Below are positions 54,301-63,900 of a DNA stretch of 64,000 nucleotides, piece by piece. The DNA comes from Symsagittifera roscoffensis (lineage: Eukaryota; Xenacoelomorpha; Acoela; Convolutidae). The number at the start of each line of letters is the position of its first letter. Positions within the stretch are counted from its first letter, which is position 1. The notes under the pieces are model-generated. The model was given only the letters and a program-made list of their open reading frames with translations. It did not search any database and was not told the DNA's origin. The position numbers and the translations under genes are program-made. The stretch lies in assembly GCF_963678635.1 (NCBI RefSeq), contig NC_087067.1, positions 7,110,647-7,174,646 of the forward strand, written 5' to 3'.

Positions 54301-55238
54301 ATCCTAGCCTCTCTTTCGTATGACTCCTTGTTTGCCTGTGCCAGGCTCTCCGCCAGGCATTGATCGGTGTTGCGAATCAACTGAGCCTGATCAACCCTCG
54401 CCTGCGACTTCACATGCGTTAGTTCGTCTCTCAGATTCTCTTGACCTTTGTGAGCTCTCTCATCAACCTGATCTATTCTTTTAGTCATGTCCCGCCTCAG
54501 TTCATCTAGACCATTCATTACGCCAGCGAACATGTCACTTATGTCGCCAGTGGCCCCAAATGACGGGGTTAGTCCCAGAGAAGATGAGGTCAACTGAGGC
54601 TGCAGCCTGGTGCTTGATGACGCACCGCCTTTTTGCTTGCTCATCGACGTCATTAATCTGTCGAATGTTGATGACGCTCCCATCGTTATCCCATCTGACA
54701 TGGGCCTGGTCGGCGAGGTTGACGACGCCTTCCTGCTCCTATCGTTCCTTGGGCACGGTGTGAAGTTCACATCCGGATGGGTTATCTCCGGGTATTCATC
54801 ACTGGAAGTCAAACCTACAGTTGGTAGTGACGTCATGCGTTCGTCGTACAAAGACTTCCAACTCTTCTTGGCCTTCGAACCCGTTTGTTCTTCACTCGGG
54901 CTTATACTCGACATCATCGCGTTGTTGCTCTGCTTGGCCAGAGATGAGTGGGTACTAGCCGAATGTGAGTATTCTCCCCTCCACCTGTGACTTTTGGTCT
55001 CCGATTTGGACATCGCCTTGAATAATACTTCCTCTCGTGGCTCGACCTCGGAACGCTCCGAGGTCTCCTCTGTCCTCTCGACTTCCTCCCGCTCGAGGTC
55101 CTCGCTCGGCTCAAAGTCGGGTCGAATGAGCGTCTGTTCTCCCTCGTCAAAGGGGTCCACAAGCGTTTCGCTCGCGGTTCCGGTTTCGGCGCTCCGCCTT
55201 TGATCGCCATCGAGGTTTTTCTCGCTCCTCAATCTCAT
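51354..55238 (-). CDS. Gag-protease polyprotein
   Basis: About 1294 residues from the ATG at 55238 (the frame is open three codons further up, from a GTG). Counting from that GTG: 1-240 acidic and Ser-rich; about 244-350 a long charged coiled coil; 485-650 the gypsy Gag capsid-like helical region; CCHC knuckles at 688-701 and 740-753 (both CX2CX4HX4C) for RNA binding; and an aspartic protease with LLDTGA at 1048-1053 and FVLGRD at 1122-1127. About 150 residues follow to the UAG at 51354. The Gag is unusually long, mainly from its N-terminal extension. Protease lies in the gag ORF, and RT lies in the same frame after the UAG. Confidence 0.93.
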   Translation of the reverse strand: MRLRSEKNLDGDQRRSAETGTASETLVDPFDEGEQTLIRPDFEPSEDLEREEVERTEETSERSEVEPREEVLFKAMSKSETKSHRWRGEYSHSASTHSSLAKQSNNAMMSSISPSEEQTGSKAKKSWKSLYDERMTSLPTVGLTSSDEYPEITHPDVNFTPCPRNDRSRKASSTSPTRPMSDGITMGASSTFDRLMTSMSKQKGGASSSTRLQPQLTSSSLGLTPSFGATGDISDMFAGVMNGLDELRRDMTKRIDQVDERAHKGQENLRDELTHVKSQARVDQAQLIRNTDQCLAESLAQANKESYEREARMTREIERLLNEHDSTYAHTMTSLEKRLDAKSDLMMRKLDAILNGSNWQERFNPRERSRHANDGDGTGSNARAQQGSRTNYEPRNKERPRAAPSRPGWTNPVPPEADATPETRLPTVPQVSSVPDLTTVSQDTTMYASMFEPLNRSLETFITKLSKSTERGERSRRTLKKPKSYKDESDGCIDTWIEVMKLHFEEENLSKKQECSALTSNLEGTALSCVMAKRANERDSARKIFDILLNRFGSGVQGHQAMVKFEKRRQTDDESIDKFLDDLELLRRRSNPDEKISERNLAIASKFMDGVRSEELKTILATHFTLSLDQVPTPDDLRIKSREYLLIKPRAQNRYSNYGNYSGTNTGANCSWYKPRDDMDKRRSCANCGSMDHHVSACSAYKQNVEAIGYFLEDADATDEDHEEYVRGLIMKYGPRCFFCNLEGHFKSDCTQFWDAVADAKHPRHEEALSGVKASRARLMNEAESRRKETTPSTFTTKKVKTWPDEVVASNLEAESSSPLKVDYGLAARTALQNVKQDLATKEVEQWVRSELESTDLRESFNVLGKTTKVEDKEEPRKQGLKLNVISGKTFGMTKEGTKIMSIISVAGHQVVKNLSEPSEITLVHLDIYADYLKEKYPKLDSRAVRALLTTGGPRLMKVDGHYIDVHGPYPILMNVDGINIYTKAHITDANDQIGRIYIGQEELKVRRIGHNAMLEQDAVHIGCEADLAAHVLDVQGRQLSVKGLLDTGAVVSVMPVKTWTDMGFERSDLIPTNIRLAAANQGAIYVTGRTPIISLQLGGRHLWISFSVVENLDESDQFVLGRDFVRNFDVTIDLNDGLIRIKDPERKYEKRPLNKILINQAKVPIFLDQKVRVKPNQAVVATFRMRNLNEFSNDRQVCLVPNPNSKSSAILGRSFSLTQSGLCVSVLLNTEATTVTIQRGKKLGYALPLNTDFQSVENLKKFDVTKCPLHANQECIMRRVNELKSSRKLFSMK

Positions 55239-55789
55239 TCCGCTCACTGAAAGATCAGATTGACCTTTAGTCTATTCGTTTTCAGCAAACACGTCGGAGG
55301 CGCTGCTAAACGAGGACTGGCTACGCCTAGTTTTAAATTTTTGCGTGCTGCCCTTGCTCAGCCTGGGAATCTTAGTAGTCGATCCTAACGAGTCCCTGCG
55401 CTGCATACTTTGTGACACAAAAAAAAAACAATTTTCGTATGTCGAAAAGTCAGTATTAATCTCTTAGGTTTCTCAATGACAATCTTAGTGACTCAGCTAG
55501 AGTTACACACACACACAGAGCCTGCTTAGTATTGATATAATACTAACTCAACCCTGTCGTATAGTATAACAGTATCACAAGATTTTCACAAGATATAATC
55601 AACACACAAAACACAATAGATAATCAGGTAAGAATATCCTACAGGTGACAGCGACCTCTTGTCAGTATCAATTTATCGCCACACAATTTTTCAAGTCACT
55701 GCTTTGTTAAAATTAAACAATCTTTGATAAAAAGCAGTGATGATTCAGAAACATATCAATAAAACTTAGTCTTAAAGAAAAAGACTTCC

Positions 55790-56110
55790 CTCAATCGGAA
55801 CGATCCGAAAGAACAAACCCCAGGACACAGTCTTCTCAAGTGGGTGTGTATTTGCCTAATACACCCACCGAGGTCTTCTTTTAGGTGCCCCGCGATTGCC
55901 CGAGATGTCCTATCAAGTGGCTCAAGGCAACCTCTGATCGAAAACTTCTAAAGTCTATGAAAAAGCTCCCCACACCCGGAACGCTCCAAGTGCACGAGAG
56001 CAGGGAACAACTTTTCTTCTCAAGTGAGTGTGTATTGGCCTAATACACTCACCGATGTCTTCTTTTATTTGTTCCCGGATTGCCCGAGCTTTCCTATTAA
56101 TTAGCTCAAG
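55790..56110. repeat. Tandem 184-bp leader repeat with paired hairpins
   Basis: Two diverged modules, offset 184 bp, share CTTCTCAAGTG, TGCCTAATACAC-type and GATTGCCCGAG segments. Each contains a hairpin, at 55840-55868 and 56024-56052, with 11-bp stems interrupted by an extra GT. The stems differ at one pair (GTGGGTGT/ACACCCAC against GTGAGTGT/ACACTCAC), a compensating change. Confidence 0.75.
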
Positions 56111-57020
56111 GCAACCGCACAACCAAAATCACAATCAAAAAAAAATTTTTTTTGTTCGGGTACTTCTGATACACCCGATCTAGAATCCAAAGTTGATCAC
56201 GAATTTCCGGGTCAAAATGGGCTCTTATGATCCTAATAAGCGCCTGATATCCTAATATGATTTTGATTAAATGGATATTTTCCGTTTCCCAAATCGCCAC
56301 GGAAGATTTCCTCAAGTTTCTAACAAGGAAGGTTGTTTAGAAGGTTTAAGACGCTCCGGAGGGTTATTTCGGAGTGTTGTTAAGACACCTAGCCTACTTC
56401 GGAGGGTACCTTAATCACCCAGGTCACTTCGGAGGGTCCCCCTAAATTTACTAAGGAGGGTCAATAAGATGCTTAATATGCTCCGGAGGGTTACTTCGGA
56501 GGGTACCTCCAAAATTTTCAAATTTCTGAGCCTCACTCAGAAGGGCCTTCAATTAACTTCAGGAAGCGTCAAAACAAACTTAATTCTCTATGTGAGGGCT
56601 GTCTCAACTTCTTTGGATAACCTCGTGGAAATTTTCCACTAAGGAGGGTTGCTAAGGACCTTAGCTGACTCCAGAGGGTCACCTCGGAGGGTTCCCCAAA
56701 AATCAAGAAAAAAGGTTATGTTACCTCAATAAAGTCTCCAAAAGCGGTCTACCTGACTTAAAACTAGGTTGGCTGACACGGTCAACCTTCCCAGTTGGAT
56801 AAAAAGGTGTTTTGATAAAATTTTCCGCCGCTCGGAGGGTTACCTGTAATTTGGACCCTCCGAACCAACAAATTCTAAAAATTTTTCTTTTCGGAGATTA
56901 TCAACCCAAAAACGGTTGCGGTCCGGAAAATTGGTCCAAAACGTCGACTTATGGTACCAAATTTATCCCGATCGGTTGGCTAGTCTTTGAGAAATTGCCA
57001 AAAACGTGTTTGTCCAAATG

Positions 57021-57580
57021 GGCTTTTTTCACCACCTATACAGGTTCTGAGAAACTTTTTCCGCAATTCCTGTTGAAAGTGCCTAAAAACAATTGAATCG
57101 AGCGTAGTAGCTTATACGGCACTGGAATTTTGCAAAAAAACCGGACCAAAATTGGTTTGGAGACAAAAATTTGGCCAATAACTATCAAATTTGGACCCTC
57201 CGATTCCTTCCTTTTCCAATCCTTAAGTCGTTAGCTCTATCCACGGAGCTAATCGGAGGGTTACGCAAGAATTTTTCTGGCAGCCGATCACGTTATGCTA
57301 GCCTTTTTTTAACACCTATATAGGTTCTGAGAAACTTTTTCCGCAATTCCTATCGAAACTGCCTAAAAATAATTGAAACGAGCGTAGTAGTCCTGTACGG
57401 CACTGGAATAGTGCAAAAAAACGGATCAAAATTGGTTTGGAGACAAAAATTTGGCCAATAACTATCAAATTTGGACCCTCCGGTTCCTTCCTTTTCCACT
57501 CCTTAAGTTGTTAGCTCTATCCAAGGAGCCAATCGGAGGGTTACTCAAGAATTTCTCTAGTAACCGAGCACGTTATGCTA
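57021..57580. repeat. Tandem 280-bp duplication in the leader
   Basis: 57021-57300 and 57301-57580 align end to end at a constant 280-bp offset with perhaps 85-90% identity (shared GGTTCTGAGAAACTTTTTCC, GAGACAAAAATTTGGCCAAT and CACGTTATGCTAGC). Each contains one GGAGGGT and one inverted ACCCTCC. Confidence 0.9.
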
Positions 57581-57838
57581 GCACGCTCCTAACGCAAAAA
57601 ATTTTATTGCTCTAACTCTAAAAACTCAAAAACTCGATCCCCAAAACAGGTTGACAAAATTCAGAAAATTATCGAAATTTTGACCGAAAAATTTTGGTTT
57701 TTTCCAACTTCTACTGAGTCTTTTCTCACGCGGTTTCTTTAGTTAGGGGGATCGAACTACGTAGCTACTCCCTATATAAAAGCTTTTTGTTGTTCGGAAA
57801 AGCTCGGATATCCAAAAATTTGGGGGTCTACAGTTTGA

Positions 57839-57859
57839 TCGAAAATCGATGATTTTCGA
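57839..57859. other. 9-bp hairpin in the leader
   Basis: Perfect inverted repeat TCGAAAATC-GAT-GATTTTCGA. Confidence 0.7.
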
Positions 57860-58738
57860 CAAAATTGGGTGTTTTTTTTGGGTCTAATTGAGGAGATAAG
57901 TAATATGTAATAAGGATAATAACCTATTAGTAGTCGTTAATGAATAGTACTATACCCTCCTTTGCACCAAAATACCCGAATTAAGACCCTTAACTCGGAA
58001 ATTTGTAATCGATGGAGGGTACAATCGGACAGCGCCAATCGTGCCCCCCACCACTTAAAATTTAATGAAATAGTACCCGAACGATACTAAAATTGCTTCA
58101 ACGATACCCAACAGTCGTTGCGGATGTTGTCCCTGATGTCCCTGTTGAGTGTGGAACACGTTGATCAGCTTGCCACTCTACCCTCCGGTCACCGGCAAAA
58201 TCACCATTAACTTGCTTAAACACTCAAATTACACTCGAGGGAGGGTATCCAACCCTTCACCAAAACACACAATCTTTCTATCAGAAACGATATAAATCAA
58301 TCTGAAACAACAACAAATAGGAAGGTCAGATCACATCTCGTCCGGAAATAACATATAAACTGTCACTTTATGTTTTTTTACTGTTTTTGGTCTTTTTTGG
58401 ATTTTTTACTGTTTTTTGTACTTTTTTGTTTTCAAATAAATTTATTTTTGGCTTTTTCTTGGTTATACACTATTTTTGTTTGGTTTTACGCTTTCTCTTT
58501 AATTGTTTTTGGTCCCGGGACCTCGGGACAAGCGGGTTCATGACTTCCCACCTAACCCTACGTCCCCCGGATTTTTCGGTGTTAACTAAGTTAAAAAGCT
58601 AAATAGTACTGGACGGAGGGTACGCACCTTCCCCCCAGTACAACAACGGTCATTAAGGCCTCTACCTCGGGCTTACGCCCGGAGCGGAGGGTTCGTCGCT
58701 GAAACGCTTGCTGATCATGATGGTCTTATGCCTTTGAC

Positions 58739-58776
58739 AGGCCCACCCAGGAGCGCCACTTCTACTGGGTGGGCCT
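58739..58776. other. 12-bp palindrome beside the primer binding site
   Basis: AGGCCCACCCAG and CTGGGTGGGCCT form a perfect 12-bp stem with a 14-base loop. The left arm and loop (58741-58758) are a second copy of the tRNA 3' end found at 58802-58819, differing at one base, and include the terminal CCA. Confidence 0.8.
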
Positions 58777-58819
58777 GTTAACCGAAAGTTTGGTGGTTCA
58801 AGCCCACCCTGGAGCGCCA
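58775..58819. other. tRNA-Asn(GTT) 3'-half-like segment
   Basis: Read on the plus strand, this shows CTGTTAA (anticodon loop, GTT), CCGAA (anticodon stem 3' strand), a variable loop, T-arm GGTGG-TTCAAGC-CCACC, acceptor 3' strand, discriminator G and CCA. There is no 5' half, and CCA is encoded, so this is not a tRNA gene. On the element strand it is the complement of the primer. Confidence 0.8.
58802..58819 (-). promoter_or_regulatory. Primer binding site, tRNA-Asn type
   Basis: The element strand reads TGGCGCTCCAGGGTGGGC, complementary to the 3' end of an Asn-type tRNA including CCA. It lies 12 bases inside the 5' LTR end (GTTACA at 58832-58837 on the element strand). This is where first-strand synthesis would start. 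Confidence 0.85.
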
Positions 58820-58831
58820 TAAAAACGTCTA

Positions 58832-59557
58832 TGTAACTTTCGCCCAAATACTACACAGCGACGGAGCGTAGAAAAAGATCAGTTTTCGTTTACATGCGAA
58901 CACAACCACATAGCTGAGTCTCGGATCCTCAGACTACGTGATTGCCATTAAAAACACGGCTCGAACAACTTATTTTAATATGTTTTTGTGTGACAGTTCT
59001 ATATTAAATCCATTGGAGATGGATTGACCCTTTCCTCTTTCTAGCTACTCATATTCTAAAATATCAAGTTATACCGATGTTAATTTAAAATTTCACGACA
59101 TCCAAAAAGCTATACAGTCAGTTTTATACAGTCCCTTCACATAAAACAGTCTCTGCGGGACCAAGCCTCCGCTCCCGTAATATTCCTGCGATAACGCTCT
59201 TATCTCTTCTAATTTGCGTCCCGGGAGGGTTCCGTGGAATATTCCTTCCCCACCGAAGCTTCCTTCTCCACTAATATCTGCTGATAAGGGTCTTATCGTG
59301 CGTTGCTGCCACGATAAGAGGCTTCGTATTCTCCGTCTCTTGCACGACTGTTTTTCACAATATTTGTCGTTGTTCTGTTTTTCCTAGTTCTTCTGGTCAA
59401 AATGGCCGTTTTTCGTATTTCTTAGAAATATCAACTTGAAAATCGAAATTTTAAAAATAGAAAATTTCAGAATACTTCGACCCTCCTTTCAAGCACTTTT
59501 TTGCTGTTAAGGCCTTTTCTCTCTGATTCGTGGTTCGTCGGAAGGTTGCGCTGTGCC
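58832..59557 (-). mobile_element. Truncated 5' LTR
   Basis: This matches positions 39342-40207 of the 3' LTR, with a 140-bp internal deletion at 58877/58878 and about 17 substitutions. The outer 694 bp of the LTR (40208-40901) are absent. The missing part should be U3 with the promoter, so the full element probably lacks its own promoter. The LTR hairpins are conserved (59283-59297 and 59291-59319). Confidence 0.85.
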
Positions 59558-59597
59558 TTGCGACGAAACACGAATCAGAGATTTCGGAAGGTTGCGC
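59521..59597. other. Snap-back inverted repeat at the LTR-satellite junction
   Basis: 59521-59540 and 59561-59580 are inverted copies (19 of 20 bases) of the same LTR piece around a 20-base spacer. GGAAGGTTGCGC at 59540-59551 is then repeated directly at 59586-59597, after which satellite begins at 59598. Confidence 0.85.
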
Positions 59598-60909
59598 ATC
59601 TGCCTTGGCATATGTAAAATATAGAAAATTAAAGAGAGTGTATGTGTGTGTGTACCTGACTGATGAACATGATGTAACTCCATCTGCCATGGCGTCTGTT
59701 TTATCTTGAGTATTAAACAGAGATTGTATGTGTGTGTGTACTTGACTGATGAACATGATGTATCTCCATCTGTCATGGCGTCTGTATTATCTTGAGTATT
59801 AAAAAGAGATTGCATGTGTGTGTACCTGACTGATGAACATGATGTATCTCCATCTACCGTGACGTCGGTATTATCTTGAGTATTAAGGAGAGAGTGGGTG
59901 TGGTGTGTGTATGTGGTGTGTGTATGTGTACCTGACTGATGAACATGATGTATCTCCATCTGCCTTGGCGTCTGTAATATATCGATAATTAAAGAGAGTG
60001 TATGTGTGTGTGTGTGTACCTGACTGATGAACATGATGTAACTCCATCTGCCATGGCGTCTGTTTTATCTTGAGTATTAAACAGAGATTGTATGTGTGTG
60101 TGTACTTGACTGATGAACATGATGTATCTCCATCTGTCGTGGCGTCTGTTTTATCTTGACTAATAAAAAGAGAGTGTATGTGTGTGTTCCTGACTGATGA
60201 ACATGATGTATCTCCATCTGCCGTGGCGTCTGTTTTATCTTGAGTATCAAAAAGAGGTTGTATGTGTGTGTACCTGACTGATGAACATGATGTAACTCCA
60301 TCTGCCATGGCGTCTGTTTTATCTTGAGTATTAAACAGAGATTGTATGTGTCTGTGTACTTGACTGATGAACATGATGTATCTCCATCTGTCGTGGCGTC
60401 TGTTTTATCTCGACTAATAAAAAGAGAGTGTATGTGTGTGTTCCTGACTGATGAACATGATGTATCTCCATCTGCCGTGGCGTCTGTTTTATCTTGAGTA
60501 TCAAAAAGAGATTGTATGTGTGTGTACCTAACTGATGAACATGATGTATCTCCATCGGCTGTGACGTCGGTATTATCTTGGGTATTAGAAAGAGAGTGTA
60601 CGAGGTGTGTGTATGTGGTGTGTATGTGTACCTGACTGATGAACATGATATATCTTCATCTACCGTGACGTCGGTATTATCTTGAGTATTAAGGAGAGAG
60701 TGTGTGTGGTTTGTGTATATGGTGGGTGTATGTGTACCTGACTCATGAACATGATGTATCTCCATCTACCGTGACGTCGGTATTATCTTGAGTATTAAGG
60801 AGAGAGTGGGTGTGGTGTGTGTATGTGGTGGGTGTATGTGTACCTGACTGATGAACATGATGTATCTCCATCTGCCTTGGCGTCTGTAGTATATCGATAA
60901 TAAAAGAGA

Positions 60910-60947
<38 letters not shown>

Positions 60948-63900
60948 CTGACTGATGAACATGATGTAACTCCATCTGCCATGGCGTCTGTTTTATCTTG
61001 AGTAATAAACAGAGATTGTATGTGTGTGTGTGCTTGACTGATGAACATGATGTATCTCCATCTGCCGTGACGTCGGTATTATCTTGAGTATTAGAGAGAG
61101 AGTGTATGTGGTGTGTGTATGTGGTGTGTATGTGTACCTGACTGATGAACAGGATGTATCTCCATCTGCCTTGGCGTCTGTGATATATCGAAAATCAAAG
61201 AGAGACTCTGTGTGTACCTGACTGATGAACATGATGTATCTCCATCTGCAGTGGCGTCTGTTTTATCTTGAGTAATAAAAAGAGAGTGTATGTGTGTGTT
61301 CCTGACTGATGAACATGATGTATCTCCATCTGCCGTGGCGTCTGTTTTATCTTGAGTATTAAAAAGAGATTGTATGTGTGTGTACCTTACTGATGAACAT
61401 GGTGTATCTCCATCTGCCGTGACGTCGGTATTATCTTGAGTATTAGAGAGAGAGTGTACGTGGTGTGTGTATGTGGTGTGTATCTGTACCTGACTGATGA
61501 ACAGGATGTATCTCCATCTGCCTTGGCGTCTGTGATATATTGAAAATCAAAGAGAGACTGTGTGTGTACCTGACTGATGAACATGATGTATCTCCATCTG
61601 CAGTGGCGTCTGTGTTATCTTGAGTATTGAAGAGAGTGTATGTGTGTGTAACTGACTGATGAACATGATGTATCTCCATCTGTCGTGGCGTCTGTTTTAT
61701 CTTGAGTATTAAAGATAGATTGTATGTGTGTTTGTACCTGACTGATGAACATGATGTATCTCCATCTGCCGTGGCGTCTGTTTTATCTTGAGTATTAAAA
61801 AGAGATTGTATGTGTGTTTAACTGACTGATGAACATGATGTATCTCCATCTTCCGTGAGGTCGGTATTATTTTGAGTATTAAAAAGAGATTGTTTGTGTG
61901 TTTACCTGGTTAATGAACTTGATGTATCTTCATCTGCCGTGACTTCGCTATTATCTTGAGTATTAAAGAGAGAGTGTATGTGGTGTGTGTATGTGGTGTG
62001 TGTATGTGTACTTGACTGATGAACCTGATGTATCTCCATCTGTCGTGGGTTCTGTATTAATTTGAGTAATAAAGAGAGTGTATATGTCTGTATGTGTACC
62101 TGAGTGATGAACATGATGTGTCTCCGTCTGCCGTGGCATCTGTACTATCTTAAGTATTGCAGATAGTGTATAAGCAAGTGTACCGGATTATAAACATGAT
62201 GTATCTCCATCTGCGGTGGCGTCTGTAATATCTTGATTATAAAAAAAGAGAGGGTGTATTTGTGTGTACCTTACTGATGAACATGACGTATCTCCATATG
62301 CCTGGTGTCTGTATTATATTGAGTATTAAAGAGAGATATTAAGTGTGTGTGTACCTGACTGATGAACATGATGTATCTCCATCTGCAGTGGCGTCTGTAT
62401 TATCTTGAGTATTAAAGAGAGTGTATGCGTGTGTACCTGACTGATGAACATGATCTATCTCCATCTGCCGTGGCGTCTGTTTTATCTTGAGTGTTGAAGA
62501 GAAGTTGTATGTGTTTACTTGACTGATGAACATGATGTATCTCCATCTGTAGTGGGGTCTGTATTAATTTGAGCATTAAAGAGAGTGTATCTGTGTGTGT
62601 ACCTGAATGATGACCATGATGTGTCTCCGTCTGCCGTGGCATCTGTATTATCTTGAGTATTGCAGATAGTGTATAAGTAAGCGTACCGGATTATAGACAT
62701 GATGTATCTCCATCTGCGGTGGCGTCTGTATTTTCTTGAGTAGTAAGGAGAGTTTATGAGTGTCTGTACCTGAATGATATACATAATGCATCTCCGTCTG
62801 CCGTGGCGTCTGTTTTATCTTGAGTATTAAAGATAGATTGTAAGTGTGTGCGTACCTGACTGATGAACATGTTGTAGCTCCATCTGACTTGGCGCTTGTA
62901 TTATCTGGAGTATTAAAGAGAGATTGTATGTGTATGTACCTGCCTGATGAATATGATGTATCTCCATCTGCCGTGACGTCGGTATTGTCTTGAGTATTAA
63001 AGAGAGAGTGTATGTGGTGTGTGTATGTGTACCTGACTGATGAACAAGAAGTATCTATATCTGCCTTGGCGCCTGTATTATCATAAGTTTTAAAGAGAGA
63101 GTGTATCTGTGTGCGTCTGTGTACCTGACTGATGTACAAGATTTATCTCCATCTGTCGTGGCGTCTGTATCATCATGAGTATTAAAGAGAGAGTGTATGT
63201 GTGTTTGTGTACCTGACTGATGTACCTGTAATATATCGAAAATTAAAGAGAGTGTATGTGTGTGTAACTGACTGATGAACATGATGTATCTCCATCTGCC
63301 GTGGCGTCTGTATTATCATGAGTTTTAAAGAGAGAGTGTATCTGTGTGCGTCTGTGTACCTGACTGATGTACAAGATTTATCTCCATCTGTCGTGGCGTC
63401 TGTATCATCATGAGTATTAAAGAGAGAGTGTATGTGTGTTTGTGTACCTGACTGATGAACTAGATTTATTTCCATCTGCCGTGGCGCCTCTAATATCATG
63501 AGTATTAAATAGAGTGTGTATTTGTGTGTACCTGACTGATGAACATGATGTATCTCCATCTTCCGTGGCGTCTGTTTTATCTAGAGTATTAAGGAAAGAG
63601 TGTTTGTGTGTGTGCCTGACTGATGAACCAGATGTATCTCCGTCTACCGTGGCGTCTGTATTATCATGAGTTTTAAAGAGAGAGTGTATCTGTGTGCGTG
63701 TGTGTACCTGACTGATGTACAAGATTTATCTCCATCTGTCGTGGCGTCTGTATTATCATGAGTATAAAAGAGAAAGTGTATGTGAGTTTGTGTACCTGAC
63801 TGATGAACTAGATTTATTTCCATCTTCCGTGGCGTCTGTTTTTTCTAGAGTATTAAGGAGAGAGTGATTTGAAGATGAGTATTGCAGATAGTGTAAAGTA

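Larger units (their letters stand above)
55239..58740 (-). other. Long 5' leader of the element
   Basis: Some 3.5 kb lie between the primer binding site and gag, where gypsy elements usually have at most a few hundred bases. Six-frame ORFs here are short and unconvincing. It contains two tandem duplications (about 184 bp and 280 bp), paired hairpins, and about twenty copies of GGAGGGT or its complement. Packaging, dimerisation or translation control are plausible but unproven roles. Confidence 0.8.
39342..59557 (-). mobile_element. Giant Ty3/gypsy-type LTR retrotransposon (about 20.2 kb)
   Basis: One element runs right to left: truncated 5' LTR, PBS, 3.5-kb leader, gag-protease, RT-RNase H, integrase, integrase C-terminal/macro-like ORF, accessory ORFs, polypurine tract, 3' LTR. 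The order PR-RT-RH-IN and the RT motifs place it in Ty3/gypsy. At about 20 kb it is far longer than the 5-8 kb typical of the family. The extra length lies in the leader, the linker before integrase and about 5 kb of ORFs after pol. Pol carries an in-frame UAG after protease, another after RNase H, and two frame breaks in integrase, and the 5' LTR is incomplete. This copy is therefore very probably unable to move on its own. It lies inside the satellite. Confidence 0.9.

Noticed and set aside
58775-58819. Host tRNA-Asn gene
   Set aside because: Only the 3' half is present, the CCA is encoded, and it lies exactly where the primer binding site belongs.
58662-58847. 61-aa minus-strand ORF over the PBS
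   Set aside because: It is the translation of the tRNA complement and LTR edge; no protein family is expected.
39342-59557. Three independent retrotransposon insertions
   Set aside because: All three LTRs share the same 676 bp of flanking satellite and near-identical sequence, which only segmental duplication explains.
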